NCBI RefSeq assembly: GCF_002251435.1
Contig: NZ_NPJI01000034.1
Coordinates: 1 to 64,000 of the forward strand
Length of the DNA stretch: 64,000 nt
DNA from: Prevotella sp. P2-180
GTDB taxonomy: Bacteria > Bacteroidota > Bacteroidia > Bacteroidales > Bacteroidaceae
Direction: 5' to 3'
Positions 1-9,539 of the stretch are shown piece after piece. The notes below the pieces were generated by a model that did not search any database, was not told where the DNA came from, and saw only the letters and a program-made list of their open reading frames with translations. The position numbers and the translations under genes are program-made. The stretch's first letter is position 1. Each line of letters opens with the position of its first letter.

Positions 1-2
1 CC

Positions 3-1340
3 CGAGGTCAGGGCGTGAGGGAATGCCTTGACCATGTGGGACCGGAAAACCTGATGCCAGCTTTGTTTACCATAACAGGCACTACAAGCGCATTGGCATC
101 GGAGGTGACGGTGGAGATACATAACAGGGTGCATCCTCTTAACCAGATTGTGGTGAATATTGGAGATGCTGCTTCAAAGAAAAGCCAGATGGACGAAATA
201 TTTAACGAACTGGCCTTTGAGTTGGTAGAGGAAAAATGGAGAATTGTGGAGGAGGAAAAGAAATGGAGAATGGAGGCAAAACGAGACCGAAACGCCAAGA
301 AACAGAAAGACAGGCCAAGATTTCCGCTCAGGGTGCAGACGCTCAACACGACCGTGGCCAACCTCGCCGAGAGACTGGAGGACATAGACGGAAAGCGTGC
401 CATCTCGTTTACGCCAGAGATAGACATACCGTTGACAAAGTGGGGAAGGAACGGCACAAACGAGTTTTCAACTATGCTCAGACTCGCCTATGACGGAAGC
501 ACTTATGAGCGAGAGGCAAAGAGCCTTGAGGCGGCTAACGTGCATATCAGAAGCCTGCAGTGGACGGTGATAATGTGCGGTCAGCCGGAGTCGCTGTATA
601 AACTGATGTCTGACCTCACCAACGGTCTGCTGTCGAGAACTGCCATTGCGAAAATGCATGACAATACATATGACTTCTATAAGGTCGACCTTCCGTTTAC
701 TGACGATGAGAAGCGCAGAATTCATGAGGTGGCCCATCTGATTGGACTGATGAGGGGCAAGATGGTGCTTCCCTTGCTGGAGGAAAAGAGCATAAAGTGG
801 TCGGACAATCTTTGTAAGCATGCCTCCAAAGACGGCAACGATGTGCTTGCACGATGCCGGTTGCGCGACAATGTGATTGCCTACCGCATGACGGTTTGCC
901 TGATGCTGTTTAAGGTGGCTGAGAGGCTGATTAACGAGCATGGATATGAGGGGGCGGAGAAGGCTCTGGTGGAAAATCCTGACATCACAGCCGAGCTGAT
1001 CGTGGACGAACAGACGCCTGCAATGCTCAAGGTGTATCAAAACATTGCCGACTACATTGTGGACATGGAAATGCTCTTTTTTGGCGACAAGATCAAGGCC
1101 AAGTACGAGGACAAGAACTGCCGGGTGTTAGGTGATGAAAGAAAGTACCGCACCAACAACGACACCATCTACGAGTGTCTGCCAAATATTTTTTCGAAAG
1201 ACCAGCTTGCGCAGCAGTGTAAGATGAACACCGGGGAGGACCCGGCTGAGTCGAAGGTGCGCAGCATGCTGAGGAACTGGAGAAACCAGGGACTGATAAA
1301 GGAAAACGGAGGAATGTATCAGAAGAAGAAATATTCCTGA
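3..1340 (+). CDS. DUF3987-type P-loop protein, 5' partial
   Basis: The frame is open to the left edge, so the N-terminus is outside the window; the GTG at 15 is probably internal. Counting from that GTG, residues about 10-60 match the core of DUF3987 proteins, with a Walker A-like GDAASKKS at 50-57. Residues 67-101 are very rich in charged residues and may be coiled coil. The C-terminal 45 residues (RSMLRNWRNQGLI, then a basic tail) look like a winged helix. DUF3987 proteins occur beside primases in plasmids, phages and integrated elements and are thought to act as replicative helicases. The next gene is a CHC2/Toprim primase, which fits. Family assignment is by eye from the P-loop region; the function is inferred. 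Confidence 0.7.
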   Translation, partial: RGQGVRECLDHVGPENLMPALFTITGTTSALASEVTVEIHNRVHPLNQIVVNIGDAASKKSQMDEIFNELAFELVEEKWRIVEEEKKWRMEAKRDRNAKKQKDRPRFPLRVQTLNTTVANLAERLEDIDGKRAISFTPEIDIPLTKWGRNGTNEFSTMLRLAYDGSTYEREAKSLEAANVHIRSLQWTVIMCGQPESLYKLMSDLTNGLLSRTAIAKMHDNTYDFYKVDLPFTDDEKRRIHEVAHLIGLMRGKMVLPLLEEKSIKWSDNLCKHASKDGNDVLARCRLRDNVIAYRMTVCLMLFKVAERLINEHGYEGAEKALVENPDITAELIVDEQTPAMLKVYQNIADYIVDMEMLFFGDKIKAKYEDKNCRVLGDERKYRTNNDTIYECLPNIFSKDQLAQQCKMNTGEDPAESKVRSMLRNWRNQGLIKENGGMYQKKKYS

Positions 1341-1405
1341 TTCAACTTCCTTCACTTATGAAAATTGAGTGATTCCGATAGTTGAGAAAGTAAATGTAAA
1401 CGGTT

Positions 1406-2335
1406 ATGAATAAGATTGATTTGGATGAAATCAGGGCTACTCCTATTGAGGAGGTTGCAGAAAACCTGGGAATTGGGATAGTGCGCCACATGGCGCTCTG
1501 TCCCTTCCACAACGACAAAAACCCAAGTCTGCACTTCGACCTGAAGAAAAACAGATACAAGTGCTTCGCTTGCGGTGCGTCGGGTAATGTGATAGACCTT
1601 GTGATGAGGTATAATAATATGGAATTTAAGGAAGCAATAAACTGGATAGGTAACAAGGAGGTGAATACGGCGAAGGACAATGCTTATGAAAAAAAGGAGA
1701 GTAGGGAGGAGGCGGTGGATATTGAATATCTTGAGGTGTTGATGAAAAATGTGTGCATAAACGAAGATGCGGCAAGATTCCTGTTTGACGAAAGGAGGAT
1801 TGACAGTAGGGTAGTGGAGTGGTGTGGACTGTCGAGCGTTTCATCTGACACGCCTTGCTGGCGGTGGGGAAAGGCTTTTTACGACGCGCCGTCGCTGCTT
1901 ATTCCATACAGGGATGTGGACGGGAAGCTGCTGACTGTGCAGGGAAGGTATCTGGGAAAGGAGAAAAAGCCAAGATTCAAATTTCCGCACGGCTCGCAGG
2001 CGGGCATGTATAACAAACAGGTGATTGCGACGCTGAAGAAGGGCGACGAACTATGGATTACGGAAGGGCCGTCGGACTGCTGGGCGATGATGTCGGCGGG
2101 AAGAAAGGCGGTGGCGATTCCGTCGGCGACAAGTCTTACAACGGGCGACTTAAGACTGCTGGGCGACGGCCTGCAAAAAGGGGTGTCGCTGCACATGGCT
2201 CCAGACAATGACCGACCTGGCATGGAACTCTTCAAAACCCTAAAACGTCATTTCCCGGATTTGCAAGGACATGTGCTGCCAGACGGTGTGAAGGACTTCG
2301 GGGAAATGTGGAAGTTGAAAATTGAAATTGGCTGA
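1406..2335 (+). CDS. CHC2 zinc-finger / Toprim DNA primase
   Basis: A 309-aa DnaG-type primase. The N-terminal CHC2 zinc ribbon has C32, H35, C53 and C56 (CPFH followed by CFACG). The Toprim domain is in the last third: the acidic EGPSD motif and, further on, DND within MAPDNDRPG. It lacks the C-terminal helicase-binding domain of chromosomal DnaG (about 600 aa), so it is the short accessory type found on mobile elements. It follows the DUF3987 ATPase after 65 nt on the same strand, and the two probably form a primase-helicase pair. Residues 88-100 are charged and low-complexity. The next gene, ileS, has its own promoter. Confidence 0.85.
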   Translation: MNKIDLDEIRATPIEEVAENLGIGIVRHMALCPFHNDKNPSLHFDLKKNRYKCFACGASGNVIDLVMRYNNMEFKEAINWIGNKEVNTAKDNAYEKKESREEAVDIEYLEVLMKNVCINEDAARFLFDERRIDSRVVEWCGLSSVSSDTPCWRWGKAFYDAPSLLIPYRDVDGKLLTVQGRYLGKEKKPRFKFPHGSQAGMYNKQVIATLKKGDELWITEGPSDCWAMMSAGRKAVAIPSATSLTTGDLRLLGDGLQKGVSLHMAPDNDRPGMELFKTLKRHFPDLQGHVLPDGVKDFGEMWKLKIEIG

Positions 2336-2380
2336 ACAGGTACTTGAAAGATAAGTAAAACTTAAAAAGTATTATATTAT

Positions 2381-2411
2381 TTTGCGATTTCAGATATTTT
2401 TTGTATCTTTG
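2381..2411 (+). promoter_or_regulatory. Promoter of the ileS run
   Basis: TTTG at 2381-2384, 19 nt, then TATCTTTG at 2404-2411: a full match to the Bacteroidetes sigma-A consensus (-33 TTTG, -7 TAnnTTTG). Transcription should start near 2417, about 35 nt before the ileS ATG. Confidence 0.85.
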
Positions 2412-2452
2412 CGGCCTAAAAATAAACAGAATAATTAAACAAGATAAAAACA

Positions 2453-5400
2453 ATGGCCAAGAAATTTGCCGAACATAATGGATTGAACTTGACTCAAGTG
2501 AATAAACAAATACTTGAGCAATGGAATGATAATGACGTGTTTCATAAGACAATAGACGAGCGAGAGGGATGCCCGCAGTTCGTGTTCTTCGAAGGACCGC
2601 CTTCGGCTAACGGACATCCCGGTATCCACCATGTGCTCGCCCGTGCCATAAAGGATACTTTCAACAGGTATAAGACAATGAAAGGATTCCAGGTGAAAAG
2701 AAAGGCCGGATGGGACACACACGGACTTCCTGTAGAGCTTGGCGTCGAAAAGGAACTCGGTATCACAAAGGCCGACATCGACAATCGCGACTCAAAAAAA
2801 TATATCTCCGTAGAGGACTATAACAAAAAATGCAGGGAGAACGTGATGAAATTCACTGCCGAGTGGAGACAGCTCACCGAGGAAATGGGCTATTTCGTTG
2901 ACCTTGACAACCCCTACATCACATACGACAACAAATATATCGAGACCCTTTGGTGGCTGCTCAAGCAACTTTACGACAAGGGACTGCTCTATAAGGGATA
3001 TACCATTCAGCCTTATTCTCCCGGCGCAGGCACCGGACTCTCGTCTCACGAGCTCAACCAGCCCGGATGCTACCGCGACGTGAAGGACACTACCGCCACA
3101 GCCCTGTTTGAGCTGACCGAACCTAAGGCAGAGTGGGGAGAGTGGGGTAAGGCTTACTTTGCCGCATGGACCACAACGCCATGGACACTGCCTTCAAACA
3201 CCGCACTCTGTGTGGGACCTTCATATACCTATTGTGTGGTAAAAACCTTCAACCCGTATACCGACGAGAAGATTATGATTATCGTGGCAGAGGACAGGCT
3301 TGCTGCATATCTCAAGCCAGAAGGTGCCGAACTGCCTTTGGAGGATTACAAACATGGAGACAAGGTGATTCCATATCAGGTAGTGGCCAGATACAAGGGT
3401 GAGGAACTCGTAGGTATGGGCTACAGGCAGCTTATGCCATGGGTGAAACCTTGCATGAAACTCGACAGCCTCGCCGCTGACTATATCAAGAAATACGCTG
3501 AAGAGCATCCGGAGAAGGTGTTTGACGGGGAAAACGGTAAGGACAGGTTCGTTGAAATGGAAGGCAAGGCTTTCAGGGTAATACCCGGAGACTATGTCAC
3601 AACTGACGACGGAACAGGTATCGTTCATATCGCCCCGACGTTCGGCGCCGATGACGCCAAGGTGGCGAAAGATGCCGAAATACCGTCTCTCTTCCTTATA
3701 AATAAGAAAGGTGAGACCCGACCGATGGTAGACCTTCAGGGAAAATACTACCTCATGGATGAACTTGACGTGAATTTTGTGGGAAAATGTGTGGATCGTG
3801 ACGCTTATGCAAAACATGAAGGCGACTACGTGAAAAACGCATATAAGCCGGAATTCAACAAGGACGGAAAATATGACGAGGCGGCTGCGGCAAAGGCTGA
3901 AGACCTGAATATCGAGATATGTATGGAGATGAAGCAGGAGGGCACTGCACTGAAGATTGAAAAGCATGTACACAACTATCCTCACTGCTGGCGTACAGAC
4001 AAGCCTGTGCTCTACTATCCGCTCGACTCTTGGTTCATTCGTTCCACTGCAAAGAAAGAACGCATGTCGGAACTTAACAAGACCATCAACTGGCAGCCGG
4101 AATCTACCGGTACAGGACGATTCGGCAACTGGCTTGACAACCTCAACGACTGGAACCTTTCACGCTCAAGATATTGGGGCACACCTCTTCCAATATGGCG
4201 CGACGAGGACGGACTGGAGATTTGCATCGGAAGCATGCAGCAGCTGTATGACGAAATAGAAAAGGCAGTGGCTGCCGGTGTGATGACAAGCAACCCGCTG
4301 AAGGACAACGGATTCGTGCCTGGCGACTATTCCCAGGAAAACTACGACAGGATAGACCTCCACCGTCCGTATGTAGACAATATCTTCCTCGTGAGCGAGT
4401 CTGGCAAGGTAATGAAACGTGAGTCTGACCTCATTGACGTATGGTTTGACTCAGGCTCTATGCCTTACGCACAAATACACTATCCTTTCGAAAACAGTGA
4501 ATTGATAGACAAGGGAATAGCATATCCGGCAGATTTCATCAACGAGGGAGTAGACCAGACACGTGGATGGTTCTTCACTCTCCATGCCATAGCCACCATG
4601 GTGTTCGACTCCGTGGCTTTCAAGAACGTCATTTCGTCTGGACTTGTATTGGACGCCAAAGGAGACAAGATGTCGAAACACAAGGGAAATGTGGTCAATC
4701 CTTTCGAACAAATAGAGAAATACGGTGCCGACCCAGTGCGTTTCTACATGATGACCAACTCTGAGCCATGGGACAACCTGAAGTATGACCAGGAAGGTGT
4801 GGACGAAGTGAGACGCAAGTTCTTCGGCACATTATACAATACCTATTCGTTCTTCAGCCTCTATGCCAACGTCGACGGTTTTGACTATTCGCAACCAGAC
4901 GTGCCAATGGCAGAACGCCCGGAGATTGACCGATGGATACTTTCCGTGTTGCATTCGCTGATAAAGGGTGTGGAGCGAGAAATGGACAACTACGACCCAA
5001 CCCGTGCCGGACGACTGATAGAGAATTTCGTAAACGACGACCTCAGCAACTGGTATGTCAGACTGAACCGCAAACGCTTCTGGGGTAAGGAGATGAGCAC
5101 CGACAAACTCTCGGCTTACCAGACTTTGTATATATGCCTTGAGACCGTTGCCAAGTTGCTGGCTCCATTCGCTCCGTTCTATGCCGACCAGCTCTACCTT
5201 GACCTCACCAAGGCAACAGGCAGGGATAACGTATGCTCCGTTCACCTGGCAACATTCCCGAAGGCCAATGAAGAGATGGTGGATAAAGACCTTGAAGACA
5301 GAATGGCAATGGCACAGAAAATCACTTCAATGGCACTTGCACTTCGTCGTAAGGTAAACATCAAAGTGCGCCAACCGCTTCAGGCCATAATGATTCCTGC

Positions 5401-6019
5401 CGTTGACGACACACAGCGTAAACATATAGAGGCTGTAAAGGACCTGGTGATGAACGAGGTGAATATAAAGGAACTTAAATTCGTTGAAGGTCAGGGAATT
5501 CTTGTTAAAAAGGTAAAGTGTAACTTTAGGACCATGGGTAAGAAGTTTGGCAAGATGATGAAGGCTATTGCAGCTGCCATGACTACATTGGAGCAAGAGC
5601 AGATTGCCGAACTTGAGCAAAACGGATTTATCAACCTCGACATTGAGGGAAATGCCGTAAAGGTGGAAGCTGCTGACGTTGACATCATCAGCGAGGATAT
5701 ACCAGGATGGCTTGTAAGCAATGAAGGAAACTTGACTGTGGCCATGGAAGTGGAACTTACAGACGAACTCTGTAACGAGGGTATGGCCCGCGAACTCATT
5801 AACAGAATTCAGAACTTGCGAAAGGATGGAGGACTGGAAATAACAGACCGCATAAAGGTGACCGTGAGCGATGCTGAACCAGTGAAGAAGGCAGTGGAGA
5901 GCTTTGGCGACTATATCAAGACCCAGGTGCTTGCAGACTCAATCTCACTGGCTGCCAACGACGGACAGGAGGTTGACCTCGACGTGGTAAAGGTAAACAT
6001 AAGCATTGAGAAGTGTTAA
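2453..6019 (+). CDS. ileS: Isoleucyl-tRNA synthetase, type 2 (IleRS2)
   Basis: Charges tRNA-Ile in the cytoplasm. The 1188-aa product has the class I Rossmann core, the CP1 editing insertion (TTTPWTLPSNTA region), the KMSK loop as KMSKH, and a tryptophan- and arginine-rich anticodon-binding domain. The first signature motif is not HIGH. The segment NGHPGIHHV gives G57-I58-H59-H60, that is GxHH, with the first and third positions of HxGH exchanged. No C-terminal zinc-binding cysteine set is seen. Length and motif context match the eukaryote-like IleRS2 clade, whose members are much less sensitive to mupirocin than IleRS1. It heads a same-strand run continuing with the TraR/DksA-like gene 35 nt downstream. 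Confidence 0.97.
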   Translation: MAKKFAEHNGLNLTQVNKQILEQWNDNDVFHKTIDEREGCPQFVFFEGPPSANGHPGIHHVLARAIKDTFNRYKTMKGFQVKRKAGWDTHGLPVELGVEKELGITKADIDNRDSKKYISVEDYNKKCRENVMKFTAEWRQLTEEMGYFVDLDNPYITYDNKYIETLWWLLKQLYDKGLLYKGYTIQPYSPGAGTGLSSHELNQPGCYRDVKDTTATALFELTEPKAEWGEWGKAYFAAWTTTPWTLPSNTALCVGPSYTYCVVKTFNPYTDEKIMIIVAEDRLAAYLKPEGAELPLEDYKHGDKVIPYQVVARYKGEELVGMGYRQLMPWVKPCMKLDSLAADYIKKYAEEHPEKVFDGENGKDRFVEMEGKAFRVIPGDYVTTDDGTGIVHIAPTFGADDAKVAKDAEIPSLFLINKKGETRPMVDLQGKYYLMDELDVNFVGKCVDRDAYAKHEGDYVKNAYKPEFNKDGKYDEAAAAKAEDLNIEICMEMKQEGTALKIEKHVHNYPHCWRTDKPVLYYPLDSWFIRSTAKKERMSELNKTINWQPESTGTGRFGNWLDNLNDWNLSRSRYWGTPLPIWRDEDGLEICIGSMQQLYDEIEKAVAAGVMTSNPLKDNGFVPGDYSQENYDRIDLHRPYVDNIFLVSESGKVMKRESDLIDVWFDSGSMPYAQIHYPFENSELIDKGIAYPADFINEGVDQTRGWFFTLHAIATMVFDSVAFKNVISSGLVLDAKGDKMSKHKGNVVNPFEQIEKYGADPVRFYMMTNSEPWDNLKYDQEGVDEVRRKFFGTLYNTYSFFSLYANVDGFDYSQPDVPMAERPEIDRWILSVLHSLIKGVEREMDNYDPTRAGRLIENFVNDDLSNWYVRLNRKRFWGKEMSTDKLSAYQTLYICLETVAKLLAPFAPFYADQLYLDLTKATGRDNVCSVHLATFPKANEEMVDKDLEDRMAMAQKITSMALALRRKVNIKVRQPLQAIMIPAVDDTQRKHIEAVKDLVMNEVNIKELKFVEGQGILVKKVKCNFRTMGKKFGKMMKAIAAAMTTLEQEQIAELEQNGFINLDIEGNAVKVEAADVDIISEDIPGWLVSNEGNLTVAMEVELTDELCNEGMARELINRIQNLRKDGGLEITDRIKVTVSDAEPVKKAVESFGDYIKTQVLADSISLAANDGQEVDLDVVKVNISIEKC

Positions 6020-6054
6020 TCTGATGATTCCCGAACCTCAAAATATATTCAGAT

Positions 6055-6432
6055 ATGGAAGAAAAGACACGTTATAGCGACCAAGAACTCGAAGAGTTTA
6101 AGGCCATCATTGAAGAGAAGCTAAGACTCGCCAAGCGCGACTATGATGAAATGATGAACACCCTTATGAACAAAAACGGCAATGATGTTGACGACACATC
6201 GCCTACATATAAGGTGCTCGAAGAAGGCAGTGCCACGCAGTCAAAGGAGGAGCTCATACAGCTTGCCAGCCGCCAACAAAAGTTTATACAAGGTCTGGAA
6301 GCGGCAATGATACGCATTAAGAACAAAACTTATGGCATTGACCGTATAACAGGTAAGCTCATACCAAAGGAACGGCTGAGGGCAGTGCCTCACGCCACCC
6401 TGAGTGTTGAGTCAAAGCAGAAACGCAAATGA
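6055..6432 (+). CDS. TraR/DksA family protein without zinc cysteines
   Basis: A 125-aa protein with the layout of Bacteroidetes TraR/DksA proteins: an N-terminal helical hairpin, then the C-terminal segment TYGIDRITGKLIPKERL. DksA-type proteins bind in the RNA polymerase secondary channel and modulate initiation, often with ppGpp. There is no cysteine anywhere in this protein, so the usual four-cysteine zinc site is absent; a conserved C-terminal core remains. It sits 35 nt after ileS, and its stop overlaps the lspA start (ATGA at 6429-6432), so the two are translationally coupled. Confidence 0.85.
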   Translation: MEEKTRYSDQELEEFKAIIEEKLRLAKRDYDEMMNTLMNKNGNDVDDTSPTYKVLEEGSATQSKEELIQLASRQQKFIQGLEAAMIRIKNKTYGIDRITGKLIPKERLRAVPHATLSVESKQKRK

Positions 6433-7103
6433 ATCCAATAACAAAGTCAAGGGCCAGAAACTCCCTGATTATTTTGTTGTCAATACTTATTGTAGACCAA
6501 GTGTCGAAAATTCTCGTAAAGACTAACATGACACTTCACGAGAGTATAGAGATATTCTCATGGTTCAAGATAATGTTTATTGAAAACAATGGAATGGCAT
6601 ACGGTATGGAGCTCGGAAGCAAACTGCTGCTCTCACTCATGAGGTTTGTGCTAATCGCCATACTCGTACAGTATGTCTTGCGTGAATTGAGAAACAATTC
6701 GAGATGGGGATATATAGTATGTCTCGTGATGATTGTGGCCGGAGCCGTGGGAAATATGATCGATGGAATGTTTTATGGGGTAGTGTTTGACGCATCTACT
6801 CCATATACAGTATCCACATTCGTGGAACCGGGCGACGGCTATTCTTCCTTTTTGTATGGAAAGGTGGTTGACATGCTTTATTTTCCAATCATCGACACGG
6901 TATTGCCAGACTGGGTGCCCTTTTACGGAGGAGAACCGTATGTGTTCTTCAGTCCGGTGTTCAATATTGCCGACTCGTCGATAAGTGTGGCTGTGGCATT
7001 GTTGCTGCTGTTTTACAGAAAGGAATGCTCAGAGCTTTCTTTGTCGAGGATTTTCGGTATTGAAGATCGTGAAAATAAGGAAGAAAAGAAAGAACAAAAG
7101 TAA
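6429..7103 (+). CDS. lspA: Lipoprotein signal peptidase II
   Basis: Inner-membrane aspartyl protease that removes signal peptides from prolipoproteins. The 224-aa protein has four predicted membrane segments (about 10-28, 66-84, 94-112 and 178-196). The catalytic aspartates are D112 in GNMIDG and D182 in FNIADSSI; the substrate-side motif NNGMAYG is at 53-59. It is longer than E. coli LspA (164 aa) because of a loop between the last two segments, as is common in Bacteroidetes. The start overlaps the previous stop, and the next gene, 7 nt downstream, encodes a lipoprotein that would be a substrate. Confidence 0.95.
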   Translation: MNPITKSRARNSLIILLSILIVDQVSKILVKTNMTLHESIEIFSWFKIMFIENNGMAYGMELGSKLLLSLMRFVLIAILVQYVLRELRNNSRWGYIVCLVMIVAGAVGNMIDGMFYGVVFDASTPYTVSTFVEPGDGYSSFLYGKVVDMLYFPIIDTVLPDWVPFYGGEPYVFFSPVFNIADSSISVAVALLLLFYRKECSELSLSRIFGIEDRENKEEKKEQK

Positions 7104-7110
7104 GCGTGAA

Positions 7111-8037
7111 ATGACTATCAGACAGGTAAAGGTCTTCTTTTTTACTATTGCCGCAATTGTTGCCGTAGGCTGTAAACCTACAGTTCCAAGCAAATATATC
7201 TCACCCGACGAGATGGAAGATGTGCTCTATGACTATTATATGTCACAGGCAATGGCCAACATGGATGCCAAGGACGGCAGGATGGAATATAACCGACGTA
7301 CATATTTCCTGGCAGTATTGAAAAAGCATGACCTTACCGAGGCTCAGTTCGACTCTTCCATGGTTTACTACTACAGAAGGGCTGACTACCTGAGAAAGAT
7401 ATATGCAAGACTTGAAGACAGAATAAATGCAGAGGCAGAGGGAACTGCCGCCAGCTCACAAAGACGTCGTTTCATCTCAAGCATAGACACGGCCGATATA
7501 TGGAGAGACAAAAAGGCCTTCATGCTTGTCCCGTCAGTGCCTTACAACAGGTTTGACTTCGAAGTGAAGGCCGACACTTCGTTCCGTAAGGGTGACACCT
7601 ACCTTTTGTCGTTTGACACAAACTTCATATACCAAAGCGGTTCGAAGGATGCGGTATTGTATCTTGCCGTAAGATACGACAACGACAGTGTGGCTTCATA
7701 TAGCCAAAATGTGATGTCGTCTGGCTACACACAAATGAGGGTGTTGCCTAACAACGAACATGCCGTAAGGGATTTCAGAGGATTCGTGTACCTTGATAAA
7801 GGACGTGATGAGTCTTCTACTCTCAAACTGATGTTTCTCAAAAACATCCAGATGTTGAGAATGAGAAAACCAAAGGACAAAGAGTCTGCTCCAAAAAGGG
7901 ACTCCACAGAACTAAAACGTCCGAACATACCGGCCAAAGCTCCTGACTCCATATCAAAACTTGAAGGTAATTTGCCTAAGAGACCAAGTGGAATGGACAA
8001 TGCGGACTTGAAAATCAGAAAGGTTAACGACAACTGA
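7111..8037 (+). CDS. DUF4296 lipoprotein
   Basis: A 308-aa predicted lipoprotein. The frame is open further upstream, but the ATG at 7111 gives a clean lipoprotein signal: MTIRQ, a hydrophobic stretch, then lipobox VAVGC with Cys at about 21. The next part (ISPDEMEDVLYDYYMSQAM) matches the DUF4296 start seen in Bacteroidetes envelope lipoproteins. The C-terminal 60 residues are lysine- and proline-rich and likely disordered. Function is unknown. It lies just behind lspA, the peptidase that would process it, and 2 nt before the next small gene. Confidence 0.85.
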   Translation: MTIRQVKVFFFTIAAIVAVGCKPTVPSKYISPDEMEDVLYDYYMSQAMANMDAKDGRMEYNRRTYFLAVLKKHDLTEAQFDSSMVYYYRRADYLRKIYARLEDRINAEAEGTAASSQRRRFISSIDTADIWRDKKAFMLVPSVPYNRFDFEVKADTSFRKGDTYLLSFDTNFIYQSGSKDAVLYLAVRYDNDSVASYSQNVMSSGYTQMRVLPNNEHAVRDFRGFVYLDKGRDESSTLKLMFLKNIQMLRMRKPKDKESAPKRDSTELKRPNIPAKAPDSISKLEGNLPKRPSGMDNADLKIRKVNDN

Positions 8038-8039
8038 GG

Positions 8040-8249
8040 ATGAGAAAAGTTGCTGCACACAGAGTGGTCGTCGACAAGAAGGCAGTCAGGATGGGAGTGG
8101 TGGAAATTGTAGACGGACTGGTGTATACGGTGAGGGAGCTTCACGGCGAGGAGCCACAGACGGAATGGTTGCCGGGTGAAGTCAGTATCGTCGCTGACGA
8201 GTACGGAAAAGCCCGCGCATACTACCAAGGTGCTTTATTGACTAATTAA
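8040..8249 (+). CDS. Small conserved-type protein, function unknown
   Basis: A 69-aa soluble protein with no signal peptide. It looks like a small beta-rich domain (VDKKAVRMGVVEIVDGLVYTV) ending in GEVSIVADEYGKARAYYQG. It starts 2 nt after the DUF4296 stop and is followed 12 nt later by the permease, so it is probably co-transcribed and coupled. I do not recognise a named family. Confidence 0.7.
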   Translation: MRKVAAHRVVVDKKAVRMGVVEIVDGLVYTVRELHGEEPQTEWLPGEVSIVADEYGKARAYYQGALLTN

Positions 8250-8261
8250 AAACACAATAAT

Positions 8262-9527
8262 ATGAATCTGAAAGTACGTTTAACTGCAATGAACTTCCTT
8301 GAGTTCGCAGTATGGGGAGCATATCTCACTTCGATGGGAAGGTATCTCGGCGAAATAGGATTAGGAGCAAACATCGGTTTCTTCTATTCCATACAGGGAA
8401 TCGTGTCGTTGTTTATGCCGGCCATTATCGGCATAGTGGCTGACAGATGGGTCCAGGCACAGAAGATGCTCGGCTATTGCCATCTCATGGCAGGCGGACT
8501 GATGGTTGCCTTGGCTTGGTATTGCATGACTAACGCGCAGGCGATAGATACATCTATTGTCTTTTCATTATATTCTTTGTCTGTCGCTTTCTATATGCCC
8601 ACATTGGCATTGTCTAATTCCGTAGCTTTCAACGCATTGCAAAAAGCCGGTATGGACATGGTAAAGGACTTCCCGCCAATTAGGGTTTTCGGTACTGTTG
8701 GCTTTATCATAGCCATGTGGTTTGTAGACATCATGGATTTTGAAGCCAGCCAGATGCAGTTCATGACTTCCGGAGTATTGGGAATCATACTTTTCCTCTA
8801 TAGCTTCACCCTGCCAAAGTGTGAGGTTAGTAGCGGCAAGGGAAAAAATTCGTTTGCTGAAGCATTCGGACTGAAGGCTTTCTCGTTGTTTAAACAGAAG
8901 AAGATGGCATTGTTCTTCCTTTTCTCGATGATGCTTGGTGTGAGTCTTCAGATTACCAATGGTTTTGCCAATCCTTTCATTGCCAGCTTTGCGTCGATGC
9001 CTGAATATGCCGATACATTTGGTGTAAGACATACCAACATTTTGTTGTCGCTGTCCCAGATAAGCGAAGCATGCTGCATACTGCTTATTCCTTTCTTCAT
9101 GAAGAGATTCGGTATTAAGAATGTGATGCTGATAGCTATGATGGCATGGGTGCTGAGATTCGGGCTTTTCGCGCTTGGCAACCCTGGGGATGGTGTGTGG
9201 ATGTTTGTACTTTCAATGCTTGTATATGGCGTGGCCTTTGATTTCTTCAACATTAGTGGCGCATTCTTCGTTGACATGAATACTGACACAAATATCCGTT
9301 CCAGCGCACAAGGACTGTTTATGTTGGTGACTAATGGAATAGGAGCGACAATAGGTACATTGGCGGCACAATGGGTGGTAAACCAATATACCACGACAGA
9401 GAGTTTTGGCGACAATTCATTCATCGTAGGCGACTGGTCCACATGCTGGTTTGTCTTCGCAGCCTACTCATTGTTTGTTGCAATATCTTTTGCATTGGTT
9501 TTCAAACCTGTAGATCCTAACAAATAA
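8262..9527 (+). CDS. Nucleoside:H+ symporter-type MFS permease
   Basis: A 421-aa protein with about 12 hydrophobic segments. The N-terminal MNFLEFAVWGAYLTSMGRYL and the following region (GFFYSIQGIVSLFMPAIIGIVADRW) match the NupG/XapB nucleoside symporter branch of the major facilitator superfamily, which imports nucleosides across the inner membrane with protons. It lies in the ileS run between a small protein and rsmE, with 12-nt gaps on both sides. Substrate is inferred from the family only. Confidence 0.85.
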   Translation: MNLKVRLTAMNFLEFAVWGAYLTSMGRYLGEIGLGANIGFFYSIQGIVSLFMPAIIGIVADRWVQAQKMLGYCHLMAGGLMVALAWYCMTNAQAIDTSIVFSLYSLSVAFYMPTLALSNSVAFNALQKAGMDMVKDFPPIRVFGTVGFIIAMWFVDIMDFEASQMQFMTSGVLGIILFLYSFTLPKCEVSSGKGKNSFAEAFGLKAFSLFKQKKMALFFLFSMMLGVSLQITNGFANPFIASFASMPEYADTFGVRHTNILLSLSQISEACCILLIPFFMKRFGIKNVMLIAMMAWVLRFGLFALGNPGDGVWMFVLSMLVYGVAFDFFNISGAFFVDMNTDTNIRSSAQGLFMLVTNGIGATIGTLAAQWVVNQYTTTESFGDNSFIVGDWSTCWFVFAAYSLFVAISFALVFKPVDPNK

Positions 9528-9539
9528 CTGCTTTAATAT

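Noticed and set aside
6985..7110. N-terminal extension of the DUF4296 protein back to 6985
   Set aside because: It overlaps lspA and would bury the lipoprotein signal; the ATG at 7111 fits.
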